From Laetiporus sulphureus 93-53 (lineage: Eukaryota > Basidiomycota > Agaricomycetes > Polyporales > Laetiporaceae): 64,000 bases of DNA. Both the position numbers and the translations under genes were made by a program. The notes below the pieces were generated by a model. It saw only the letters and a program-made list of their open reading frames with translations, made no database searches and was not told the DNA's origin. The stretch covers positions 453,279 to 517,278 of the forward strand of contig NW_024468525.1 in NCBI RefSeq assembly GCF_001632365.1, in the 5' to 3' direction. Position 1 is the first letter of the stretch. Each line of letters starts with the position of its first letter. Shown here one piece after another: positions 35,972 through 46,723 of the stretch.

Positions 35972-36742
35972 ATGACAAGTCTCGCGGCCTCCAAGATTGC
36001 GTTCTGTGACAATCCAGCATGCGTCACGTGGAAGACGGCAGAGATTCCACTCAAGATGTGTTCGAGGTTGTGGAACGATGGACTATCACTAATGCGTAAA
36101 ATCTGTCATCGTTCAGTCAAGCTGGTCTTTGATTGATTGTCCGTCAGTCCAAGGAGTGCCAAAAGTTGGCGTGGCCTGCGCACGTAGAGCAATGCAAAGC
36201 GCTGCAAGCCGCTAGATGCAAGCTGCGATGTGCTCAACACCATAACCTGTGGGCATATATACACCGCTGGGCTACACGTAATCGCACTCCTCTCTACAAT
36301 GCCTTGCTCGCTGCAGTGTATCTCAGCGAGAGCGCCGAAGCGCACAAGCAGTTCCTCCTTGTAGTCAAATTGCACTATTCCCCCTCAGCAAAGCACCTTC
36401 GGCAGTGTCTCATACTGAAGAGTGCCTCCAAACTGTTGTGGAGCGAGATGAAGAGTTTCGGCAGCGCCTGGATGCGGGAGAAACTCTCCATCATATGCGC
36501 TAAACGAGAGCAACCCGAGAGCATCATGAATTCGCCTCAAGGCAGTTTATCTTTGGCTTCGGCATGGTCCTTCTAGCGGTCGATCTCAAACATACGGGAT
36601 GACTGTTCATGGATATCCCCTACCGCATTCAGATTACATATGTCTCACAAGTTGCCCATGATCCCTCTGGTTGGGGTACCGTCCTAAAACATCATTTGGA
36701 CTGGGATGCGGCAGGCAAGAGGAAGAGCCAAGAAAATTAGAA
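35972..36742 (+). pseudogene. MYND-type zinc-finger protein gene, disrupted
   Basis: Begins MTSLAASKIAFCDNPACVTWKTAEIPLKMCSR, the first half of a MYND finger. A surplus T near 36068 shifts the frame just before the expected Cys-Gly. The next codons (TMDYH) are followed by TAA at 36090-36092, then Cys, a 52-bp intron (36096-36147) and SKECQKLAWPAHVEQCKAL, which completes the finger. A conserved-looking body follows (LLAAVYLSESAEAHKQFLLV), with a further frame change near 36425, a TAA in HHMR-stop-TRATREHHEF and a TGA after VLLAVDLKHTG; it ends ITYVSQVAHDPSGWGTVLKH..SQEN at 36742. MYND fingers bind proline-rich peptides. With at least four lesions I call it a pseudogene; the family is common in agaricomycetes. 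Confidence 0.65.
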
Positions 36743-37382
36743 ATAACTTCCCAAGGAGGCCATGTTCACCGGGAGCCGACTCTCTTGTAGATCATTGTGC
36801 AGTTGATGTAATCATAGCATTTTCCTGTGAACTCACATTGTATAGAGGTCTCAGAACGTAATTAGAATCCCTACGCTCGCAGAAGATCTTCTTCCCTGGG
36901 CTCCAAACGGCATCTGCAGTCACATTAGGGATGATCCACTAAAATTTGAAGTACTACAGGCTACAGCATGGGCCTAGAATGAACCTCAAGTAGATTCGTT
37001 TCCATGTGGATTTGTAGGCTAGTTGAACTGCTAGATATGGGAGTTCGACCCGATTGTAGCACAAATCACTGAGAACGCAGTGCTATGCACATGAATGGCA
37101 TCAAAATTCCGCCTACCCGGGAGTACGGCGGGATGTCAATATTATGTCAACTTTTGTCGTGATTCCGCGAGGCGAGTCTGAGCGACGATCCCGCTGGCCT
37201 TCCTGGCCAAGCACGGCGCAAGAGGAACAGCCGACAAGTTATCGGCTTCCTGCAACTGTAGCATGACTCTGATGCTTGCTGTTTGCTGTAAAATGCTGGA
37301 GAACACTTCCGAGCGGTACTGAATGATGACTATAACTGACAGTTTCTCCTGTCGTTGGGCATGATGCTCTCCATACGATCAT
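36743..37382. other. Intergenic
   Basis: Nothing recognised. Confidence 0.35.
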
Positions 37383-37821
37383 TTAGCCAGCATGGCTCGT
37401 TGTCGCCGCGATGCAAAACAGTCGCAAGGACAGTCCTATCCTCCTGAGCCTTAAGAGACGGTAGAGGGCTGCGACATGCAGCATTAGCTGCTCCATCTCA
37501 GGAGCGAAGTTACTCGCCTCCAGTTCAATATTCATCTGAGCACCAAGGGACGTTAGCGCGACAATTGTCTTACGGAACACCGATGACCTGTACCGTAGGG
37601 AAATTGATCTGTAGGTCGAGAAAAACTGAACATTTCCACAATTCCGCAAACACGGAGGGGGTTATTGCGAGGATGGCTCTATAGACGCGGAACAGGGTAC
37701 GAACGCACGAGCGAAGTGTCGCGTCAGTGTCGGATCCTCGGAACAGAGACGTAACAATATCAGCGGAAGGGCTCTCCTGGCCTATGCCTCGGCAACTTTC
37801 CATCATAAAAAAACCAATCAA
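37383..37821 (-). pseudogene. BTB/POZ remnant (member F)
   Basis: Two overlapping reverse frames keep recognisable family pieces. One reads SADIVTSLFRGSDTDATLRS and FRVYRAILAITPSVFAELW, a damaged N-terminal BTB. The other holds ASNFAPEMEQLMLHVAALYRLLRLRR, a degraded copy of the linker PEME-x-x-x-A-x-x-YxRLLxY. The central BTB helices are missing and the pieces are in different frames, so this is a deleted and frameshifted copy. Confidence 0.6.
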
Positions 37822-38153
37822 CGACTCGAATTCGGATAGCTGTATTGGATGGATGGGTCACAAGTACATTTAGCTAAAAAGTTGAGAGAGGAACATCGAC
37901 CGCACACTCAGCGCTATGTGACTCTCATGTCAGCATTCAGTGCTCTGCATGCGATCACGGCACAGATTTGATAAAAGAGTCGACATGATGCGTCGACGAC
38001 CCTGCCTTGGGTGACTCTCGAGTCTCGACAGCTCAATAGATTGATCTTCGTCAGATGAATAGGCTGCCAACGTCAAGACAACAATTCACAACTTTGTTGA
38101 TCAAATAGCTGCATTCTTGTCCATCCAGATGGTATTCGTCCAATGCCAGATTC
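37822..38153. other. Intergenic
   Basis: Nothing recognised between remnant F and the 3' end of member G. Confidence 0.35.
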
Positions 38154-39856
38154 CTATCTCGGCGCGGATCCGAAGAATCTGAAGAAACCGCAATGATCCT
38201 TGAACAGCATGCCAGTGTCAACCTGAAATCGCATATATTTGTGCTTGGTAAAGATGGAATCGATCAGATCAAAAAAATACTCACTTCCGCGATCGCTTTA
38301 CCGATGACATCTTCAAACGCAGTCAACAAGCCTGTGACGAGGTTCGTCTTCTCACGACAAGAGCTGCAAGCGCTGGCGGTGTACTGACGAAGAAGCTCCC
38401 CGAGCACGGCATCACTCCTGGCCACAGAAGCATCTGGCAGGTCGGCCAAGAACTCTGCAGCTTTTGATACATACGCATGAACCCAATCCGGGCAAAACAT
38501 GGTTGTTGAATTTGGCGTGAATGGCCTCAAATGTGTGCAGCGTGCACACGATGTTGCTTGAAGTTGATCATGCCACCGCGGCGATAGGCCAAATCGTAAA
38601 TTGGTGGCAGATTGACAACAAGCCTTGTGATATGCCAAGAGGCGATAATAGGGACCCGCCTTCGCAATTTCCATGTAGTCGATATATGTGGTTAAGAGCT
38701 CATCTCTCTTTTTGGACAAAAGTGCTTTAGCGGCGAGTATGGTGGCGTCTCGATAATCATTAGATGATGCGATGAGGAATGATAGCAATGGATTGGATGA
38801 AGTGAACTTGAACCATTTCCCCCATAGGAGATCCACCGCCCTGTTCATTTTGTAGGCCTTAGCAGCGCAGAACACTGAGATCAAGATCGATTGATCGCTC
38901 AAGTCTGGCATGTTTGAAGGATAGCATAGCTGCAAAAGTGCTTTCGTCGTGCTGCTGTGTTCCGGTACGGTAAGGACCAAAGGCGTTTCTGCGGCATTGC
39001 CATCCGCATGCCGCCTTTTGTTGCTTTTGGCTTCAGACATTTTCTCTCGGAAGACAGGAGAGGCGAGGCTGATTACATCTCCGATTACTCGGAAGCGCAC
39101 TTTGTCTGACGTGATGATCTCGACATCCGCAGCTTCATTGAATAGGTATGCCGAGCTGCGATCGTCCGATGAGATAGAAACCTTCGGTTTGCTGGGGTCT
39201 GCTTTCGTGGTCTGGCCACGGCAAAACTCGAACGAAGTCCTCTCCTCAGCAGTGATGCGCTCGTACTGTAACAGCCTATAATAGCAAGCAGCGGAGACAT
39301 GTTCCAGTTCAGGAACGTACGAACCAGCTACAGCGCCCTTGGTGATCACCACGTCTGCCGCTTTTTTGGCGAGTTCCTCGAGACCATGTATGCATGCGAC
39401 GGCAAAGACGCGTAGAGGCTTTGTGGAGATGAATTCCGACAATACCCGCTTCATATGATCCGTCACTACCACCATATCGTACTTGAGCGCGGCCTCGAGC
39501 GTATCGCGTGCGAGTTCCACAGAAGTGATGGGTGGATCTCTAACAGGATAGATGATCCGCAGGAGTGTATCGATCGCGGGACCCCTCTCCGTGACTGGCA
39601 CCACCGGGAGAGCCTCTCCTTGGTGTGCCGGCTGTGGCAGACTGAACATGGACTCGAAGAAGGGAGAAGAGATTGCCAGAATGTTTCTGTGGACGTGAAA
39701 ATCTGCACGATCGGCAGTACGAAGTATAACGTCCGCATCCGATCTAGTGAAGGGAGCGCGAACGATGTCGCTCGATGTCCATACATTGGAGTCGAACAAT
39801 GCACTCGAGCGAGCCGACGACGCTGCGAATGACTCGATAACGATCGCTGCTGCCAT
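38154..39856 (-). CDS. Tandem BTB/POZ protein with Cys-rich tail (member G)
   Basis: About 546 residues: exon 1 39856-38285, a 62-bp intron, and exon 2 38222-38154, which starts VDTGMLF. BTB1 (about 33-150) reads FTRSDADVILRTADRADFHV, HRNILAISSPFFESMFSLPQ and LLRIIYP, with linker PELEHVSAACYYRLLQYERI. BTB2 (about 240-355) reads FNEAADVEIITSDKVRFRV followed by IGDVISLASPVF: the His expected after F-R-[AV] is absent. Linker 2 is YIDYMEIAKAGPYYRLLAYHK. Cys pairs CARC and CSSC in the tail may bind metal. Member I at 56642 is a close paralog in the opposite orientation with the same intron and the same last-exon signature. Without the terminal intron the frame would end at 38264. Confidence 0.85.
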
Positions 39857-40693
39857 CGTTCGTGTTCTTGAATTATCACACTAAGCGACGTATGAGATGT
39901 TTGCGATCGCGGCAGCTAGGGAGGCAAAGTTGGGGTTGGTTTGAGAATCCAGACAATGCGGCAGTAATGCGGCGTATGACACCGTATAACGATAACGCGT
40001 CACGTTTGATGGGCCACTGTCATGGTCACGATAGCTTTGCGTTGGGCGTGATTGCTTTGTGCCCAGTGCTGTCATCAAGAAAAATTAGAAACATAGTTGC
40101 GCACCCGTCATAAGTCCTCGTACGTCCTTAGAAGATAAATCAGACCTGTAAAAGTGATTATATGCCCCATCATCGAAGATACCGCCATGATACAGCGGGC
40201 ATTACACTCTATTTAGGCGATTTTGCACGGCGTGCTGATTATTTCTTATACATATGCATATAGAGATTTCAGTTCACTAGACTGCAGTCAAGGCTTGAAG
40301 TACGCATCCTTGTCTGAGTCGTTCTCAGTTAGGTCTACAACTTTGAAGTCATAGGTCGCGAGATTCAACGTTGCCAAAATTTTCGTATGCATTGAAATAT
40401 AAGGGTCATCACAACTCAATTAATGCATCGGGCAATGTCAACCAAGCGAACATTCCGTTCTTTATTTAAATATTGCAATGTGGAGTCATAGACTCTTAAA
40501 TCCCCATCTTGTTACAAGGTGAGCAGGAAGCCAAACAGTAGACATCGTGTTCGATTTTCAGATGAGTGTCACCGATAATGACCCAGTCTGCCTTTCTTGC
40601 AGTTTCACCAAAGGTGGAACACAAAAGCAGCTAACACCCGGTCGCTGGAACCGCTGTCCGTATGGCAGTGACTCCGAAGGAATATCATTGATA
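39857..40693. other. Intergenic, AT-rich
   Basis: Upstream of member G and left of the Copia insertion site. No gene recognised. Confidence 0.4.
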
Positions 40694-40698
40694 CTATA
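40694..40698. repeat. Target-site duplication of the Copia element (left copy)
   Basis: CTATA immediately left of the LTR is repeated as CTATA at 45567-45571 immediately right of the other LTR. Confidence 0.85.
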
Positions 40699-40924
40699 TA
40701 TTAAGCCTCAGATTAAGAACACGGAACGCGGGTGAGCGTCCGGGATGAAGGAGGATGCGGGATGATGCGGATCTTCCCGATATGGCATTCCTTTATATAT
40801 ACATGTACACATTTGGAAATATTATCTAATCCCTCAGCCACATTGGTCCGGACTCTCGTTTGTGAGGGCCTCGGTACCTCGGCTTGTCCCCGAGCCTCGG
40901 TCGTGAGGTTCGGCTTTCTCAACA
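40699..40924 (-). repeat. 3' LTR of the Copia element
   Basis: 226 bp, direct repeat of 45341-45566. The purine-rich tract lies just internal to it, at about 40925-40935 on the reverse strand. Confidence 0.9.
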
Positions 40925-43900
40925 CTCCCCTGCAAGCCGATGGACATCCCAAGCAAGCGAGATAGCTTTTGATGCCGCGGTTTGGGGAGTGCTTTCGTAA
41001 AAATGTCCGCAATCATATCTTCAGTAGGACAATAAACAATATTAATACATCCCCTTTGTTGCTGTTTGCGCACATAATGATATTTCACATCAAAATGTTT
41101 GGAACGCGCATGAAACTGAGGATCTTTTGCAATTGCAATTGCAGAATTATTATCCTCATACAACAGGGTAGGTTGGGACTGATTGAAGCCTATTTGTTTA
41201 AATAAACTTCGCAGCCACATGGCTTCGCGGGCTGCTCCCGCAGATGCGATGTATTCTGCCTCGGTTGTAGACAATGCGACCGTGGTTTGCTTCTTGGCAC
41301 TCCACGTTATCGTGCCTGATCTGAGGTGGAACACGAAGCCGGAGATGGATTTTCAATCGCGTACGTCATTTGCGTAATCAGCGTCGGAGAATCCATGGAA
41401 ATACACACGATGCTCAGATTGAGCGCGTGTGTCGGCCTGATTTTCAAGGCCATAAGTTATTCCAGCATCGCGCGTTCCTGCGAGATATCGGAGCACGCAT
41501 TTAGCAGCTGTCCAATGCGCTAACACTGGGTTTGCTGTGAACGAGCTGAGGCGTTGCACGGCAAATGCGATATCGGGACGGGTCGCTACAGCGGCATATA
41601 TTAAGGAACCGATTAATGACGCATATGCGTTGCTTCGATCAGGCACGCTATCATCATTATCTTCTTCCTTCTCGAGCGTTATGTTCGGATCAAGAGGCAT
41701 TCCAACGAAATTAGTGTTTGCTAATCCGTTTTTGAATAATAAAGCCTGTATGTATTGAGATTGAGAGATTTCAATCGTGCGTTTAGCGCGATCTCTCGTA
41801 ATTTCAATACCAATGATCTTATGAGGTTCTCCTAAGTCGGTGACTTCAAACATATTTTGAAGTTCCTTTTTAAGGAGTCCCATAACGCTCAGATCATTGG
41901 TGAATAATAATAGATCGTCTACCCAAACGGTGACAATTTCTATTTTATTCCCTCGGATTCGGATGTATGCACATGGATCTGCGAGTAAACGTTTGAAACC
42001 CACGTTTAATAAACGTTGATTTAATTCAATATTCCACTCGCGACCTGCTTGTTTGAGTCCATACAAAGTTTTTCTAAGGCGACATACTCGATTTGTTCCA
42101 TCGCTATATCCTTCGGGTTGGCACATATATATTTCCTCTTTAAGGGATCCATTCAGGTACACTCCTTTGACGTCCATTTGTTGGATTTCCCAATCGAGGA
42201 CTGCTGCCAAGCTTAGGACTGCACGAATCGTTTCGAGATGCACAACTGGCGCAAAGGTCTCTGAGAAATACATTCCAGGAATCTGAGAGTACCCTTTCGC
42301 TACCAGACGTGCTTTATATTTGATTATTTCGCCTTCTTTGTTTGTCTTCTTGACAAGGACCCATCTGTTTCCGATAGGTTTGCGATCGGGAGGGAGATCT
42401 ACGAGATCCCATGTTCTCATGTCATGCAATTGTCCAAGTTCAACTTGGACAGCCTTCTCCCAGCTTAGCCATTCAGAAGATTGCTTTGCATCAGCTAGTG
42501 TCTTTGGTTCATTCGCTTCCATGTTTCCGGAAGCGTTCATGGCTATATAGACAAGCTCTGCAAACGACGCTTGATCTGCAATGCGTTCAGCATTCACGCT
42601 CGGATCAAGATCACCGGCGCTCCGAGTTTCTTCCAGTTCCGGTGTGTCGTCATCTTCTGAGGACGGATCATCGGCACTCAGATCGTTCAGCAATCGATAA
42701 TCTTGCCGAACGGTTCTTCTGCTCATCCTTCTGGGCTCAACAGGTGCGTCATATTCTCGTCTTTTTCTCTTCCGAGAATTTTGATCGCTTCCTCGAGCCG
42801 GATCAAGGTCTCGGGACGGATCATCACCTAATGCGAATATCTGCGCGTCGCTATTACTCTCGGACTCCCTCGCGCGCTGCGTATTCGCAGGCGGATGCGA
42901 CTCCCCAAATGGAGAATCAGGTAACTCGGGTTCTAATGTAGGTAAGAAATGATAATTACGCGTTATTTTAATTTGACGCATTTTAGCATCATAATATCTA
43001 ATTGCTTTGGGGCCGTCCATGTAACCAACAAAGATATGTTTGCTGGCTCGCGGCGCAAGCTTAGATAAGTTGAGTTCTTCATCAAGAACCCATATAATGC
43101 AACCGAACTCTCGAAGGTGAGTGATATTCAGTTTTTTATCATTCCATTTACCGTCCGGAGTGGTGCCATTCAGCGCACGTGTAGGCGCACGGTTTTTAAT
43201 ATAAACCGCATGGCGCACTGCTTCAGCTCATAGGAAACGAGGTAGAGCGTGGGTGAACAACATTGCACGTGCTAAAGAAAGCAATGTGTGGTTGAGACGC
43301 TCCGCAACGCCATTCTGGGGAGGAGAATATGGTGCAGTAGCACCAGTCTCAATTCTCTGAGAACGACACCAATCAGTTAGGTCTGAATTGAGGTAGTCAC
43401 GTCCATTGTCCATTCGGATTATCCTCGGTTGATAACCGAATCGACGATCGAGGTACGTCATATATTCTTTGACCTTCTGAGAGGTCTCGTCCTTTGTTTT
43501 CATAAAAAGGACGACACTGCGACGTGTGGCATCATCAGTAAAAGTAATGTAGTATCGCCAACCTTGTAGAGCGGTCGTCGGAGCAGGTCCCCACATATCA
43601 GTATGTGTTAATTCACCGGAGATCTCACTTCTATGATCAGCGCTCTTCGGGTATGGCTTGCGGGAGAACTTCGCCTGGATGCACGCTTTGCACGTGAAAT
43701 CGTCGGAGTTCGGAATGACAGCGAAGCCATCAACGAGTGATTCTCGATGAAGGCGCTTCAGCACATCTTTCCCGATATGGCCATAAATACGGTGCCACTC
43801 CGCCCATGTATGCGGAGCGTGTTCCTGCATTGCATAGGTGATGCTCGATGATTTAGGCAATGGTTGCACATTGTCAGTGAAATATAAATAGCCCTGACGT

Positions 43901-45266
43901 GTGGCAGTAGCCAACGTCTTCCCATTTTTATCAATGAGAATAGCCCTTTTATTTCCTGCAACAATGCGACCACCTGCAGCATCTAGCCGCCCAAATGAAA
44001 TTAAGTGTGGCGTGCCTGCGGTGCATATAGCACATTATTGAGTCGGAATTGCACTTTCCGATCTCCAAATGTGCTTTCGAGATCTACAGAGCCACGGCCA
44101 ACTGCCGCTAAGCTCCCCGGATTTAATCCGGAGATTGTATGATTCTTGAGCGCTTGATACGATGTGAAGATCTCGCGTCGGTTTGTGACATGCGAGGTCG
44201 TCGCTGTATCGGCAATCCACGAATAAAAGGAAGAAATATCTTCGTCAGAATTACCTAGGGATACAGTGTTCTGATCTTCGTTAGAATCATGCGCTACAAA
44301 TGCGCGTTCTTTGCCCTTCGAGGATCCTTCACCCTTGTTGGTGCGATCCACTCTCTTCTGCCTCTTTTCGTCAGGTCTCTTCCACCACTGCGGCCACTGG
44401 CCTTCCTTTCCGCCTCCCTTAGCAAAGCATTCGGCTTTGGTGTGACGTGGCTTGCCGCAGTTAGAACAGACAATCGCGTTGTCTGAGGACTCAGCTTCAG
44501 CTCTGGGATCCTTCGGGCGCTCCGAAGGACGCTTCCTCTTCCCGTGAGCGACTATCATTGCTTGATCCGTTCCCGAGCTCAGATCGCAATCTTTGCGGCA
44601 GCGCCACTCATCGAGAACTATCCCGATGAGTTGTTGCACGGTTATGTTCCTCTTCCTCTCTCTCTCTCGCCTCTGTTCCTCCGTTTCCTCATCGTCACTA
44701 TCGATGAGCTCACCTCGGAATCCGAAATAGGTGTCCGTGAACGTCTTCCAGCTATCGGGCAACGAGGTGACGATGACGTTACGAAATTGCTTGTCGTCAA
44801 TCTCATTTCCCATGACATGTAGTTCTTCTCGGATCTTGCATAACTCCTTAATATGCTTCCCGATGTCATCTCCTTCACCCGCATATGTACGGTAGAGACG
44901 TCGAATGAGAGAATCGATACCGCTTTGTCCGCATTGCTCCTTAACCATGCGGAGTTTCTTCCACATGTCTCGAGCAGATGTCGCACCTGTCACATTCACA
45001 ATCTGGTCGTTGCCGAGATTGATCGTGATAATGGTGCGCGCGGAACGGTCTTTCTTTTCCCATTCTTCGATCTCATCTTCGCGCGCTTGGATCTCTTCGG
45101 GGTCTCCGACGATTTGGATCTCGGGCTTCTTTTTCTTGCCCTTAATCCAGGGCAAGAGCCCTTTATCATCAAGGATGGCCTCCATCTTGGTCTTCCAGGG
45201 CATCCAAGTGTCTTCTTTTAGGGGCTCGATGCGCGGGTACGACGATCTCTCTTTCTCTTCAGCCAT
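40834..45266 (-). pseudogene. Copia Gag-Pol polyprotein, one frameshift and two stops
   Basis: Gag starts at 45266 (MAEEKERSSYPRIEPLKEDTW), with a UBN2-type capsid region and the zinc knuckle CSNCGKPRHTKAEC. The protease site reads ADTATTSH in place of the more usual DSGATSH. After a one-base loss near 44000 (ARH then LISFGRLDAAGG) the integrase has WHRIYGHIG..CKAC and the catalytic D (HTDMWGP), D (RMDNGRDY) and E (GVAERLNHT). A TGA replaces the codon between LPRFL and AEAVRHAVYIKN. Reverse transcriptase contains QMDVKGVYLNG and VTVWVDDLLLF. A second TGA (probably from CGA) lies between DADYANDVRD and KSISGFVFH. RNase H follows with STTEAEYIA and LLYEDNNSAI, running into the LTR before stopping at 40834. 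Confidence 0.92.
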
Positions 45267-45327
45267 GTTGCCAAGTAATAATGTCAGAGTAGTCGATTGA
45301 TAAGGTTCGAGGTTAATCTGAAAGCCC

Positions 45328-45340
45328 GGGGCTCATAACC
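45328..45340 (-). other. Copia primer-binding site (half-tRNA initiator Met)
   Basis: The plus strand reads ggggctcataacc directly against the LTR. GGGCTCATAACC is the anticodon stem-loop of eukaryotic initiator tRNA-Met (CAT anticodon). The element therefore appears to prime from an internally cleaved tRNA, as known for Drosophila copia. Confidence 0.75.
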
Positions 45341-45566
45341 TATTAAGCCTCAGATTAAGAACACGGAACGCGGGTGAGCGTCCGGGATGAAGGAGGATGT
45401 GGGATGATGCAGATCTTCCCGATATGGCATTGCTTTATATATACATGTACACATTTGGAAATATTATCTAATCCCTCAGCCACATTGGTCCGGACTCTTG
45501 TTTGTGAGGGCCTCGGTACCTCGGCTTGTCCCCGAGCCTCGGTTGTGAGGTTCGGCTTTCTCAACA
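45341..45566 (-). repeat. 5' LTR of the Copia element
   Basis: 226 bp. Contains the reverse-strand TATA box at about 45434-45443. Differs from the 3' LTR at five positions, four being CG-to-TG/CA changes. Confidence 0.9.
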
Positions 45567-45571
45567 CTATA
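45567..45571. repeat. Target-site duplication of the Copia element (right copy)
   Basis: CTATA, matching 40694-40698. Confidence 0.85.
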
Positions 45572-46723
45572 CTTGCAGCATGCTTGCGTGCTCCGGATGA
45601 TACCCGCCCTCGATCTGGACTCCATATCCTGCAAGAGAACATTTTAACACAGTGATTGAGATGGCTGCACTGATTGGGCGGGACTGCAGAGCAGAAGCCA
45701 AAGCAAGAGATACAGAACTTAAGCACTGCCATGTTTATGCACCATTCTGCAGGAGTAACTTGAGATTTTCCTTTGTTTAATACTTCTTTGCCACCCTGTG
45801 GTCAGATACCGAGCATGCTCTGTAAAGTTTGTGCGAGAAGTGCTTGTGAAGTACAATTGTTGGATCACAGTTTCTCTGTAATGATACAGCTTTAGCAAAC
45901 AATCGGATAAAAATAATCCCCCCCCCCCAAAAAATAAAATAAAATGAAATAAAACCACAGCACCCAGGATTCCCGCGTGGTCCCCCACCGTGGTACTAAC
46001 TAGGCGGCACTCTGGTTAACTGCGCAGATCGGACGGGATGCGGTGTTTTCAGAGTCCTATGGCCGTGGATGCCACATGTGGCTTTCAAAACCCTACATAC
46101 TCATTCTTTCATCAGCTCAAGAAAGTTGCAGGGTGAATGAAATCAGTGTGCCAGTGTGGTGCACTTTCTAGAGGCTTCTGCTGTGACCTGTCTCGTCAGC
46201 AGTCATACGCCGAGAATCGAATGTAGTACTACTTGCTTTTGTAGTAGCGTAGCGGGAATGATGACGGCTCGATTGAAACTTAAAAGACTATGTGCTAGGA
46301 GTGGGCTCCTGACCTGCTTTCAGACACCGCGTAAGGCGTTGCTGAGTTCGAGACATGGTACATTTTGAGCAGTGAAAAGATGCTCGGAGAGAAAGACATG
46401 GCTTGCGAATTGTGATTGCGTCTCTTGAGTCGGGAACACGGACATCCTAAATATGATACCCTACGGTACTATGATGTTCTTCAGAATACTACCTTTCTGC
46501 ATATGTCATGTGGAGGCTCTGCCACATAAGAACCAAGAACGTACAGTATGATTCCATATCGGATATTATCGTGCATCCTTGCAAGGAGTTAACTTGCTAG
46601 AGCGGCTCTCAGAAGCATGAATGCGATGCACGAACACGCGGCACTGTTAAAGAAAAAAAGGTGGCCTGCAACTTCAACAAGCACCGCCTACGAACCATAG
46701 CGCAGTTTGTACAACAGCGCGTA
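45572..46723. other. Intergenic with a short poly-C tract
   Basis: About 1.15 kb; no gene recognised. An 11-base C run (45918-45928) followed by an A-rich repeat (aaaataaaataaaatgaaata) is the only notable feature. Confidence 0.4.

Larger units (their letters stand above)
40699..45566 (-). mobile_element. Ty1/Copia LTR retrotransposon, structurally complete, mutated
   Basis: A 4.87-kb element oriented right to left. Two 226-bp LTRs (5' LTR 45341-45566, 3' LTR 40699-40924) are flanked by the 5-bp duplication CTATA. In element orientation the LTR begins TGTTGAG and holds a TATATATAAA promoter. The primer site next to the 5' LTR is complementary to the anticodon loop of initiator tRNA-Met, and a purine tract (GCAGGGGAG) precedes the 3' LTR. 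Internal order is Gag, protease, integrase, reverse transcriptase, RNase H, the Copia order. The polyprotein is broken by one frameshift near 44000 and TGA codons at 43228-43230 and 41353-41355, so the copy is non-autonomous now. LTR identity (5 differences in 226) indicates a fairly recent insertion. Confidence 0.93.

Noticed and set aside
45300..45345. tRNA gene at the Copia primer site
   Set aside because: Only the anticodon-loop complement is present; no acceptor stem or T-loop can be folded, so it is a primer site and not a tRNA gene.
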